The notes under the pieces are model-generated. The model saw nothing but the letters and a program-made list of their open reading frames with translations. It was not told where the DNA came from and did not search any database. From contig CBDCEL010000004.1 of NCBI GenBank assembly GCA_965215845.1, positions 1-64,000 on the forward strand: a DNA stretch of 64,000 nt, written 5' to 3'. This document shows, piece after piece, positions 33,873 through 42,005 of the stretch. The translations under genes and the position numbers were made by a program. The stretch is from Aurantibacter_A sp965215845. GTDB taxonomy: Bacteria; Bacteroidota; Bacteroidia; Flavobacteriales; Flavobacteriaceae. Each line of letters begins with the position of its first letter. Positions within the stretch are counted from its first letter, which is position 1.

Positions 33873-35981
33873 ATGAACGACCAATTCCGACTTCCTTTTC
33901 AGCCTTTAGTCATATGGCTGATGCTCGCACTTGCTCTGTTATTTGTGTTTTCTTGTAAAAAAGAAGAACCCTCAAATAGCGATCATCCCGAACAGGCCGT
34001 CTTGGACAGCATTGCGCATTGGGCGGCCAATGGTAGAAATGTCAACGCATCGATTGAACACAGACAAGAGCAGCTGCGGAAGGCATGGGAGGCTGCTCAA
34101 AGAATACAGGACGATTCGGCAAGGCTCAAAAGCTATTCCCGAATCCAATGGTCGTATCTGAGTTCAGGGGATTCCTTGGGTTTTCGAAAGACCAACCATG
34201 GCACTCGCCGTTTGGCCCAACAAATGAACGATACGCTTCGGGTCGGTTTTACCTATTGGGACCTCGGAATATTTTTAAGCCGAAAGGGAGTTAAGGACAG
34301 TGCATTTTACCATCTGTCCCAGGCTCGCAAATTGTTCGAAGCGCTGGGTGATCAAGGGAGGGTAGGTAGATTAATCTATAGCATCGCCAACATCCAATCT
34401 GGTATCAAAGACTATACAGGGGGAGAAATCAATGCAATTAAGGCCATTGAATTGTTAAAACCCTTGGAAGAGAATTTTTACCTATACCGATGCTATAATC
34501 TTTTGGGAATCCTTGCCAAAGATCTAAAAGAGTATGAAAAATCTTTGGAATACTATGACATTGCCGACACCTATTTGGAAAAGGCTGGCGCCAAAAAACA
34601 ATCAAAGGCCACACTTGATAACAATATCGGAGTGACCTATCGAGAAATGGGTGAACACAAAAAAGCAATCGATTATTTTACAAAAGTGTTGGGAATGGAT
34701 AGTCTATTGCTGAAAGACCCTGATGCCTACGCCATAACCTTGACCAATCTAGCTACCAGCTCTCAAAAGATCGGTTCTGACAACGATATTGAGTCCCTAT
34801 TTCTTGAAGCGCTTCGTATTAGGGACAGCATCGGCGACAAGGCCGGTATGGCAGGAGGGAGCGTGGAGTTGGCCCAATATTATCTCGCGCGAAACGATAG
34901 TGCCAAGGCCCTGGCGGCCGCACAAAGAGCCAAGGTCTACGCAAAAGAAAGCACCAACAATGAGAGATGGTTGGAATCGCTAGATCTTTTGGCGCAACTC
35001 GACCCGACCAACGCATCACGTTACAGCAGAGAATATATACGACTTAGTGACAGCCTACAGAGTGAGGAGCGAAAAATCCGTAACAAGTTTGCGCGTATTC
35101 AATTCGAGACCGACGAAGTAGAGGCCGAAAATCAGTTGCTTGCCCGCCAAAAACAGTTATGGACCGGTATTGCCGTAATTTTATTGCTCTTGGGGGTTTC
35201 CATATTCATTATGATCACCCAACGGGCCCGAAACCAAAAACTGAGCTTTGAAAAAGAACAACAGGCCAGTAACGAAAAAATATTCAACCTTATGCTCTCT
35301 GAAAAGCAAAAATTTGAAGAGGGCAAAAAATTGGAGCAAAAAAGAATTTCGGAGGAACTGCACGATGGTGTTTTGGGCAAGATGTTGGGGGCCCGTATGG
35401 TCTTGACCGGCCTTAACAAAAAGGCTGACGAAGAAGCGATCAACAACCGGGCAGAGGCCATCGCGGCACTAAAGGACGTTGAGGGCGAGGTCAGGTCATT
35501 GTCGCATGAATTGAGCCATGCCGCCTATCAACAAATCGATAATTTCATACGTTCGATCCAAGATTTGCTAAAGAACATCGCAGATGCTTCCAAGATAAAT
35601 CATACCTTTAACTATACCAAAGAGGTCTTTTGGGATGATCTGCAGGGAGACATCAAAATCAATGTGTACCGCATGGTACAAGAAAGCTTGCAGAATACGG
35701 TCAAGCATGCAAGGTGTCAAAATGTCGAAGTCGACTTTTCCGTTGTCGATGATCAAATTCAGATCTTGATCAAAGACGATGGCATCGGTTTCGATATCAA
35801 CAAACGAAAAAAAGGAATCGGCATGAGAAACATCGGTTCTAGGATCAAAAAAGTTGATGGAACCTGGCAAATAGAAAGTTCACCGGGTGAAGGCACCACG
35901 GTAAAGCTTAGCATCCCAATTGTATATTTTTCAACGGACCCCCAGGTTCTTGATGAAGCCGCTCCTATGGAAAAAGTTTAA
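33873..35981 (+). CDS. TPR-repeat sensor histidine kinase
   Basis: A 702-residue sensor kinase. The N-terminus is a signal-like hydrophobic segment ending in VFSC (Cys28), a possible lipobox. Residues 60-400 are TPR repeats (for example YNLLGILAKDLKEYEKSLEYYDIAD and NNIGVTYREMGEHKKAIDYFTKVL). A coiled stretch, a membrane helix near 430-450 (WTGIAVILLLLGVSIFIM) and a second coiled coil lead to the HisKA_3 box (ISEELHDGVLGKML, phospho-acceptor His) and an ATPase domain (ESLQNTVKHA, IKDDGIGFD, GIGMRNIGSRI). This is the NarL-type kinase architecture, matched by the LuxR-type regulator 11 nt downstream. The input signal is unknown. Confidence 0.9.
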   Translation: MNDQFRLPFQPLVIWLMLALALLFVFSCKKEEPSNSDHPEQAVLDSIAHWAANGRNVNASIEHRQEQLRKAWEAAQRIQDDSARLKSYSRIQWSYLSSGDSLGFRKTNHGTRRLAQQMNDTLRVGFTYWDLGIFLSRKGVKDSAFYHLSQARKLFEALGDQGRVGRLIYSIANIQSGIKDYTGGEINAIKAIELLKPLEENFYLYRCYNLLGILAKDLKEYEKSLEYYDIADTYLEKAGAKKQSKATLDNNIGVTYREMGEHKKAIDYFTKVLGMDSLLLKDPDAYAITLTNLATSSQKIGSDNDIESLFLEALRIRDSIGDKAGMAGGSVELAQYYLARNDSAKALAAAQRAKVYAKESTNNERWLESLDLLAQLDPTNASRYSREYIRLSDSLQSEERKIRNKFARIQFETDEVEAENQLLARQKQLWTGIAVILLLLGVSIFIMITQRARNQKLSFEKEQQASNEKIFNLMLSEKQKFEEGKKLEQKRISEELHDGVLGKMLGARMVLTGLNKKADEEAINNRAEAIAALKDVEGEVRSLSHELSHAAYQQIDNFIRSIQDLLKNIADASKINHTFNYTKEVFWDDLQGDIKINVYRMVQESLQNTVKHARCQNVEVDFSVVDDQIQILIKDDGIGFDINKRKKGIGMRNIGSRIKKVDGTWQIESSPGEGTTVKLSIPIVYFSTDPQVLDEAAPMEKV

Positions 35982-35992
35982 TCGTTAGAAAA

Positions 35993-36661
35993 ATGAAGAC
36001 TTTCAGAATATTGGCCGTCGACGATCACAAAATGACGGTGATGGGCTACAAGTACATTTTAGAAGATGCCGAATTCGATGGTTTCGAAGTACAAATGGAC
36101 ATTGCGACCTCGTTCGATATCGGAAAGCAAAAAATCGAGCAATCGGTCCACCGTGAGAAATATGACCTTTTGTTGTTAGACATACAGATGTTTCCCCATG
36201 AGGCACAAGATCCCAGGTCGGGCGAAGATCTTGGTGTTTTGGCAAGGGAAATTGTAAAGGAGACGCGCATCGTATTTATGTCTTCCTTTAGTGACGGTCT
36301 GCGTATTCAGAGTATTTTTAAATCGGTCACTCCTGATGGTTACATGGTAAAATCAGAAATAGATGAATATACTTTGGTCGATATGGTCAAGACGGTTCAG
36401 GCGGGAATCCTTTATTACTCCCCTAGTGCCTTGATGGGCATGCGAAATACATTGTCGCAACAGTTCGAAATCGACAACCACGACAAAATGATATTGCACG
36501 AATTGTCAAAGGGCACCAAGACCAAAGACATGGCCGGTGTGGTTCCTTTGTCCTTGGGGGCGATTGAAAATAGAAAAAGGCAACTGAAGTTGAACTTCGG
36601 GATAAAGGACCAAAACGATTTGGCATTGATAAACGAGGCTCGTAAGAAGGGGTTTATATAG
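35993..36661 (+). CDS. Response regulator, LuxR/NarL family
   Basis: A 222-residue two-domain regulator. The receiver (1-130) has the acidic pair Asp10-Asp11, the phosphoacceptor Asp63 in LLLLDIQM and the Lys of YMVKSE. The C-terminal domain (about 160-222) reads LHELSKGTKTKDMAGVVPLSLGAIENRKRQLKLNFG. This is a LuxR-type helix-turn-helix, with VPLSLGAIENRKRQL in the usual recognition position. It follows the TPR kinase by 11 nt and is its evident partner. The gene ends at a hairpin (36673-36699). Confidence 0.9.
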   Translation: MKTFRILAVDDHKMTVMGYKYILEDAEFDGFEVQMDIATSFDIGKQKIEQSVHREKYDLLLLDIQMFPHEAQDPRSGEDLGVLAREIVKETRIVFMSSFSDGLRIQSIFKSVTPDGYMVKSEIDEYTLVDMVKTVQAGILYYSPSALMGMRNTLSQQFEIDNHDKMILHELSKGTKTKDMAGVVPLSLGAIENRKRQLKLNFGIKDQNDLALINEARKKGFI

Positions 36662-36672
36662 GTAGAAAAAAT

Positions 36673-36699
36673 GAAAACCTTAAATCTTATAAGGTTTTC
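36673..36699 (+). terminator. Terminator-like hairpin after the response regulator
   Basis: GAAAACCTTA and TAAGGTTTTC form a perfect 10-bp stem with a 7-nt loop, 11 nt after the regulator stop. The T-rich part is inside the 3' arm rather than following it, so it may work in either direction or partially. The next gene begins 5 nt after the stem. Confidence 0.6.
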
Positions 36700-36704
36700 A
36701 CATA

Positions 36705-37412
36705 GTGGCCCAACATAAATTCGAACTAATTTTGTATCTGGTAACACAAACCAGAGAGTTGATGTCGCTATTTCTTGACAGCTTTAGCAATCTACCTGTT
36801 GGCCGTACAGAAAAGGTAGATTTAGATGGGGTCGCCACTTTTAAGAAAGAGATTGAAAAATATTTCTTCGCCGAGGCGATTGTGCGCAAAAACAATTCAG
36901 AATCTTCAAAGACGGAGCTCATCTTGGAATTGCGCTGCAATTTCAGTCTCGCCGATGCGATTTCTTTTTTCAAAAAGGAATTATTTACGGAGCCAAAAAG
37001 TGGAATTGCCGATCTGCCCAGATTTATTTCCCATTTGCAGAAAAAAAATAAATCACCGATCGATATCAGCGAGTTTTCGATGATAATGACCGATACGACC
37101 TTTGTGGTTCAAAAAATCTACAAAAAAAGTATTTTGGAGCACTGGAACAATATTCTTCACCAATTGATCGATCAATACGACACTATGGTGAACAGTTTGA
37201 ATGAAATACCCTATGAAATATTTGTTCCCGTATTCAACGAAAATAGGTTAAGAACGAATACGAAATCATCTTTCAACAAATACGCTTTGGTTTCCGCGAA
37301 GGATTATTTCAATTATTGGGGACTATACTTTGAATCGGAACCCGATGGAATTGTCTATGACGTCAGAACCTCTTCACTTGTTTTTAACGAGCTTTACATT
37401 CTGAACAGGTAA
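36705..37412 (+). CDS. Hypothetical protein
   Basis: A 235-residue soluble protein beginning at GTG 36705, which I do not recognise. It has no signal peptide or membrane segment. It is rich in Phe, Lys and Ile and predicted mainly helical (ADAISFFKKELFTEPK, ILEHWNNILHQLIDQYDTMV), with a few strands near the C-terminus (SEPDGIVYDVRTSSLVFNELYIL). The start codon and the gene itself are supported by an open frame with codon use like its neighbours. It is convergent with glyA, stops 5 bp apart. Confidence 0.5.
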   Translation: MAQHKFELILYLVTQTRELMSLFLDSFSNLPVGRTEKVDLDGVATFKKEIEKYFFAEAIVRKNNSESSKTELILELRCNFSLADAISFFKKELFTEPKSGIADLPRFISHLQKKNKSPIDISEFSMIMTDTTFVVQKIYKKSILEHWNNILHQLIDQYDTMVNSLNEIPYEIFVPVFNENRLRTNTKSSFNKYALVSAKDYFNYWGLYFESEPDGIVYDVRTSSLVFNELYILNR

Positions 37413-37417
37413 TCTTT

Positions 37418-38692
37418 TTAGAAATTGAACAGCGGCCTGCCGCTCATTAGATCATTGACCTTCTTCTTAACCTCCAAGATTTTCTGATCATCCCCATGAT
37501 TTATCAAAACTTCGTCCACAAGGTCGGCAATGGTCTCCATATGTGATTCTTCAAGACCTCTTGTCGTAATGGCCGCCGTACCCAAACGAATTCCGGAAGT
37601 AATAAAAGGCGATTGGTCATCGAAGGGCACCATATTCTTATTTGCCGTTATATCCGCTTTGACAAGAACAGCTTCCGCATCTTTTCCTGTAATGCCCTTA
37701 TTCCTGAGGTCGATCAACATCATATGATTGTCGGTTCCCCCCGAAATCAAGTGGTAATCCTTTGCCACGAAGGCAGCCGCCATGGCCGCGGCATTCTTTT
37801 TTACCCTAATCATATAATGTAAAAATTCGTCGGTCAATGCTTCCCCGAATGCAATCGCCTTGGCCGCTATGATATGTTCCAATGGCCCCCCTTGATTTCC
37901 AGGAAAAACGGCCAGGTTCAATAGTGCCGACATCTTTCTGAGCTTTCCGCTCTTCAACTTTATTCCAAAGGGATTTTCAAAATCTTCGCCCATCAAAATC
38001 AAGCCCCCTCTTGGGCCCCTGAGTGTCTTGTGTGTGGTAGTCGTTACGATATGACAATGCGGAATCGGATCGGACAAAATCCCTTTTGCGATCAAACCCG
38101 CCGGGTGGGCGATGTCCGCCAACAAGAGGGCCCCCACACTATCGGCAATTTCCCTGAACTTTTTGAAGTCCATGTCCCTCGAATATGCCGAGGCGCCCGC
38201 TACGATCATTTTTGGCTTTTCGCGATCGGCGATCTCCTGCATCTTATCATAGTTCAAGACCCCTGTATCCTTGTCAACACCATAGAAGACCGGCCTGTAT
38301 AGTTTACCTGAGAAATTGACAGGTGAGCCGTGGGTCAAATGGCCGCCATGGGATAGGTCAAAACCAAGTATGGTATCACCGGGTTTCAGACAGGCATGGT
38401 AAACCGAGGCATTTGCCTGTGAGCCCGAATGGGGCTGTACGTTTGCGTAGGCGGCACCAAAAAGTTGCTTGGCCCGATCGATGGCCAATTGTTCAACTTG
38501 ATCGACAACCTCACAGCCTCCGTAGTAACGCTTGCCGGGGTAGCCCTCGGCATACTTGTTGGTCAAGACCGACCCTGCGGCTTCTTGAACCTGGGGGCTG
38601 ACAAAGTTCTCAGAGGCGATTAGTTCTATACCGTTCGTCTGTCGCTGCTCCTCTTCCTTTATCAAGTCAAAAATCTGGGTATCCCGTTGCAT
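37418..38692 (-). CDS. glyA: Serine hydroxymethyltransferase
   Basis: PLP enzyme interconverting serine and glycine with transfer of a one-carbon unit to tetrahydrofolate. The 424-residue protein shows the N-terminal GIELIASENFVSPQV, YAEGYPGKRYYGGCE, DLSHGGHLTHGSPVNFSG, the PLP-lysine motif VTTTTHKTLRGPRGG and the C-terminal RLGTAAITTRG. A TACTTTTG box (38724-38717, minus strand) lies 25 nt before the ATG. It is divergent from the fumarylacetoacetase gene. Confidence 0.97.
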   Translation of the reverse strand: MQRDTQIFDLIKEEEQRQTNGIELIASENFVSPQVQEAAGSVLTNKYAEGYPGKRYYGGCEVVDQVEQLAIDRAKQLFGAAYANVQPHSGSQANASVYHACLKPGDTILGFDLSHGGHLTHGSPVNFSGKLYRPVFYGVDKDTGVLNYDKMQEIADREKPKMIVAGASAYSRDMDFKKFREIADSVGALLLADIAHPAGLIAKGILSDPIPHCHIVTTTTHKTLRGPRGGLILMGEDFENPFGIKLKSGKLRKMSALLNLAVFPGNQGGPLEHIIAAKAIAFGEALTDEFLHYMIRVKKNAAAMAAAFVAKDYHLISGGTDNHMMLIDLRNKGITGKDAEAVLVKADITANKNMVPFDDQSPFITSGIRLGTAAITTRGLEESHMETIADLVDEVLINHGDDQKILEVKKKVNDLMSGRPLFNF

Positions 38693-38728
38693 AAAAACTT
38701 AAGTTTAATTAGGCTCCAAAAGTACAAA

Positions 38729-38764
38729 TTGACAATCGTTAATAGGAAGAAAATAATATCTTTG
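38729..38764 (+). promoter_or_regulatory. Putative promoter of the fumarylacetoacetase gene
   Basis: TTGACA at 38729-38734, a 22-nt spacer, then TATCTTTG at 38757-38764, matching the Bacteroidota -7 consensus TAnnTTTG. The box ends 36 nt before the ATG at 38801. The hexamer and the spacing resemble the candidate upstream of the NTF2-like gene. Confidence 0.45.
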
Positions 38765-38800
38765 ATCAAGAATTTATCAAACGAGAATTAACAATTTATT

Positions 38801-40081
38801 ATGCCCATAGAAGCCAATAATCCTAACAAAAAATCATGGTTGCCTGTTCCTGAAAATTCTGATTTTCCGATTCAGAATATCCCTTTTGGCGTTTTCTTGA
38901 CACGCGACGATATTATTACGATCGGCACTCGGATCGGCGATTACGCCATTGACCTGGCCGCACTTCACCAATTGGGCTATTTTGACGGCATTCCGTTGAC
39001 CGACGATATTTTTCTTCAAGACACCTTGAACGATTTTATTTCGGACGGAAGAAAAACATGGCGCGCCGTTCGAAATCGAATCAGTGAAATTTTCGACAGC
39101 GAAAATGCTGTTCTAAAAAACAACGAATCGCACAAAGAAGTGGTTTTGTTCACCATGGACGAAATCGAAATGAAATTGCCCGTAAGCATTGGTGACTATA
39201 CCGACTTCTATTCGAGTAGGGAACACGCCACAAATGTAGGAACAATGTTCAGGGATCCCGAGAACGCATTGATGCCCAATTGGCTCCATCTGCCGGTAGG
39301 CTATCACGGAAGAAGTTCTACCATAGTGCCAAGCGGCACCCCCATCAAAAGACCTGTGGGCCAAACGATACCCAAAGGGGCGGACAAACCGGTCTTCGGA
39401 CCATCGAAAAGAGTCGATTTCGAATTGGAAATGGCTTTTATTACCACGGATGCCAACATAATGGGCGAATCGGTTTCGGTCGATGAAGCTGAGGAATACA
39501 TATTCGGAATGGTGCTTTTCAACGATTGGAGTGCCCGCGATATTCAAAAGTGGGAATATGTGCCATTAGGGCCCTTTTTGGCAAAAAGCTTTGCCTCCTC
39601 GATTTCCCCTTGGATAGTAACCTTGGATGCCTTGGAACCCTTTCGTGTTGAAAGTCCCGAACAAAGCCCAGAACCCCTACCCTACCTCCACCAAACGGGT
39701 AATCACAGTTTTGATATTCGGCTTGAGGTGCAAATTGCCACCGAAAATGCAAAACCGACAACGGTCAGCAAATCAAACTTCAAGTACATGTATTGGACGA
39801 TGGCGCAGCAATTGGCACACCATACCGTAAATGGGTGTAAGGTCAATAGTGGCGATATGATGGGCAGCGGTACAATTTCAGGGCCCACACCCGATTCTTA
39901 CGGTTCCATGTTGGAACTCTCCTGGGCGGGCTCTAAACCCTTAAAACTTGCCGATGGCTCGCAACGTACCTTTATCGAGGACAACGACACGGTAATCATG
40001 AAAGGTTACTGCGAAAATGACCAAATCCGTATCGGTTTTGGTGAAGTTTCTTCAAAATTGATGCCTGCGGAAGAATCTTGA
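38801..40081 (+). CDS. fahA: Fumarylacetoacetase
   Basis: Hydrolyses fumarylacetoacetate to fumarate and acetoacetate, the last step of tyrosine and phenylalanine degradation via homogentisate. The 426-residue length matches the family. Motifs include the N-terminal NIPFGVF, active-site TDFYSSREHATNVGTMFR (catalytic His and metal-binding Asp region), LPVGYHGRSSTIVPSGT, DFELEMAF, FNDWSARDIQKWEYVPLGPFLAKSF and the C-terminal GDMMGSGTISGP. The other homogentisate-pathway genes are not in this window. Confidence 0.96.
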   Translation: MPIEANNPNKKSWLPVPENSDFPIQNIPFGVFLTRDDIITIGTRIGDYAIDLAALHQLGYFDGIPLTDDIFLQDTLNDFISDGRKTWRAVRNRISEIFDSENAVLKNNESHKEVVLFTMDEIEMKLPVSIGDYTDFYSSREHATNVGTMFRDPENALMPNWLHLPVGYHGRSSTIVPSGTPIKRPVGQTIPKGADKPVFGPSKRVDFELEMAFITTDANIMGESVSVDEAEEYIFGMVLFNDWSARDIQKWEYVPLGPFLAKSFASSISPWIVTLDALEPFRVESPEQSPEPLPYLHQTGNHSFDIRLEVQIATENAKPTTVSKSNFKYMYWTMAQQLAHHTVNGCKVNSGDMMGSGTISGPTPDSYGSMLELSWAGSKPLKLADGSQRTFIEDNDTVIMKGYCENDQIRIGFGEVSSKLMPAEES

Positions 40082-40203
40082 TTCGATACTCAAATCAGGT
40101 TATTCAACGAGATTATACTAACACTTGGCGCATTTCGTTATGGTTGAGACCGGTTTTGGCACAGCAATTGAAATTATATGCCTAAACCTTAAAGTCTAAT
40201 GTC

Positions 40204-41415
40204 ATGAAGAAAGCACTACTATTTTTAACGATCTCGATTGTTTTGGTTGCTTGTGGAGGAGTCAAAAAGACCCAAAAGGCAATAAACACGGGCGATTACT
40301 ATCAGGCCATGAATACGGCGATCACCCATTTGGCGAACAATAAGGCCAAAAAGGGCAATCAGCCTTATGTCATCTTATTGGAAGAAGCCTTTAAGAAGAA
40401 TACGAAAAGGGAATTGGAGCGAATCGCATTCTTGGAAGATGATGAAAACCCCGCCCATTACGAAACCATATACAATACGTATTCAAACCTGAGGTCCATG
40501 CAAGAACGTATCAAACCCCTGCTTCCGTTAAGGGTCTATGATGAGAATAGAAATGCCAAATTCTCATTTAAGAACTATCAAGATGATATACTTGATTCAA
40601 AAGATGACCTCTCGGAATACCTCTATGGGAACGCCACTTCCCTTTTGAACAATGCAACGAGCAAATATGACTATCGCAAGGCTTACGATGATTTCACGTA
40701 TTTGGAGGAAATCAATCCAGGCTACGATGACGTGAAGCTAAAAATTGAGGAAGCCCATCGAAAGGGACTGGATTTCGTGAGGGTAAATATGATCAATGAT
40801 AGCGACAAGATCATTCCGGCCCGTCTAGAAGAGGAGTTGTTGAATTTCAATACCTATGGGTTAAATGACCTATGGACAAGGTACCATGCGAATACCATGG
40901 CCAATATAGATTACGACTATGAAATGCAGGTTGCCTTTAGGAATATCGATATTTCACCTGAGCAGGTTCAGGAAAAACAGATCATCAAGGAAAAGCAGAT
41001 CAAAGACGGTTACAAATATCTCTACGACAACAATGGTAATGTAGTGAAAGATAGTCTAGGCAACAAGATAAAGGTAGATAAATTCAAAACCGTAAAATGC
41101 AATTTCTATCAATTTACCCAAAGTAAGGCCGCACAAGTTACGGGCAATGTAACCTATATCGACTTGAGAACCCAGCAGCAATTAAATTCGTATCCCTTGG
41201 CAAGTGAATTTATCTTCGAGCATGTTTATGCAAATTATGACGGAGACAAAAGAGCCTTGGACAATGATCTTGTTTCATTGTTGAAGTTGGCCGCCGTACC
41301 ATTTCCAAACAATGAGCAAATGGTATATGATGCAGGTGAAGATTTGAAGGCGCGCATAAAAAACATTCTGGTTCGGCATAAATTCGACCCAAATAGAAAT
41401 CTTACTTCTAGATAG
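40204..41415 (+). CDS. Lipoprotein of unknown function
   Basis: A 403-residue lipoprotein with lipobox LVAC (Cys17). The mature part begins with a TPR-like pair (KKTQKAINTGDYYQAMNTAITHLANNKA, then a helical region to about 250) and ends in a beta-rich segment (AAQVTGNVTYIDLRTQQQL). YLYDNNGNVVKDSLGNKIKVDKFKTVKC resembles a short YD-type motif. I recognise it only as a protein kind found in Bacteroidota. It is followed by a strong bidirectional terminator. Confidence 0.6.
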   Translation: MKKALLFLTISIVLVACGGVKKTQKAINTGDYYQAMNTAITHLANNKAKKGNQPYVILLEEAFKKNTKRELERIAFLEDDENPAHYETIYNTYSNLRSMQERIKPLLPLRVYDENRNAKFSFKNYQDDILDSKDDLSEYLYGNATSLLNNATSKYDYRKAYDDFTYLEEINPGYDDVKLKIEEAHRKGLDFVRVNMINDSDKIIPARLEEELLNFNTYGLNDLWTRYHANTMANIDYDYEMQVAFRNIDISPEQVQEKQIIKEKQIKDGYKYLYDNNGNVVKDSLGNKIKVDKFKTVKCNFYQFTQSKAAQVTGNVTYIDLRTQQQLNSYPLASEFIFEHVYANYDGDKRALDNDLVSLLKLAAVPFPNNEQMVYDAGEDLKARIKNILVRHKFDPNRNLTSR

Positions 41416-41418
41416 CTT

Positions 41419-41447
41419 AAAAAGGTCCTCAAAATGAGGGCCTTTTT
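41419..41447. terminator. Bidirectional intrinsic terminator
   Basis: AAAAAGGTCCTCA and TGAGGGCCTTTTT pair with one mismatch around a 3-nt A loop, with A-tract and T-tract on either side. It lies between two convergent genes, so it can stop transcription from both, and it touches the stop codon of the leftward gene. Confidence 0.85.
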
Positions 41448-41839
41448 CATATCAATTCCGAAAAATCGGTATCCGAAATACTTCCGTGGGACGCGTTGGC
41501 AACCGCTATGCCATTCTTGACAAGAATTACCTGCGGGGATTGATGTATCACCTGAAAGCGATAGCCGGTCTCATTTGAAACTTCTCGATAAGCGTGAAGA
41601 TCTAAATAATAGATATCCACTTCATCAAAAGGGATATTGAAAGTGCCTTGAAAAGTGCGAATGACCATTCGGCTAATTCCACAGCTAGTCGAATGCTTAA
41701 AGATCAGTTGTGGCTTTTGGTTTGATTTTTCGGCAATCTCCTCCAGTTGGTCGATAGAGGTCAATGGAATCCATGGAAAAGATTTCCGCTCTCCTTCCGA
41801 TGCATTCGTCTTTCCAAATAAGCTTGAAAATAGTCCCAT
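41447..41839 (-). CDS. ytxJ: Bacillithiol system redox-active protein YtxJ-like
   Basis: A 130-residue protein of the YtxJ/DUF2847 family, a small thioredoxin-fold monothiol protein thought to act in bacillithiol chemistry. The conserved LIFKHSTSCGISRMV segment holds the single active-site Cys (about residue 48), followed by DIYYLDLHAYREVSN and a SPQVILVKNGIAV strand. The ATG at 41839 is chosen because MGLFSSLFG is the natural N-terminus; the open frame continues 12 codons upstream. It is divergent from clpB. Confidence 0.8.
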   Translation of the reverse strand: MGLFSSLFGKTNASEGERKSFPWIPLTSIDQLEEIAEKSNQKPQLIFKHSTSCGISRMVIRTFQGTFNIPFDEVDIYYLDLHAYREVSNETGYRFQVIHQSPQVILVKNGIAVANASHGSISDTDFSELI

Positions 41840-41919
41840 TGTTTCGTTTTGAACTATAAGTCGTATTCCGTACAATAACTTACTACCTGCCGAAATGTCC
41901 TATTTTTATTGACTTCAGG

Positions 41920-41960
41920 TGCCATTTTGTCTTACATGATGCCTTGGTAAGATTATTGAC
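41920..41960 (+). promoter_or_regulatory. Putative heat-shock control region of clpB
   Basis: TGCCATTTTGTC (41920-41931), CTTGG (41943-41947) and TTGAC (41956-41960), ending 45 nt before the clpB ATG. The three blocks align without gaps to those upstream of dnaK (5944-5984). Shared spacing between the two chaperone genes supports a common regulator or alternative promoter; the mechanism is inferred. Confidence 0.55.
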
Positions 41961-42005
41961 TTATAGCTTGTGAACAAAAGTTTAAGATAACAATTACACA
42001 AAGAT

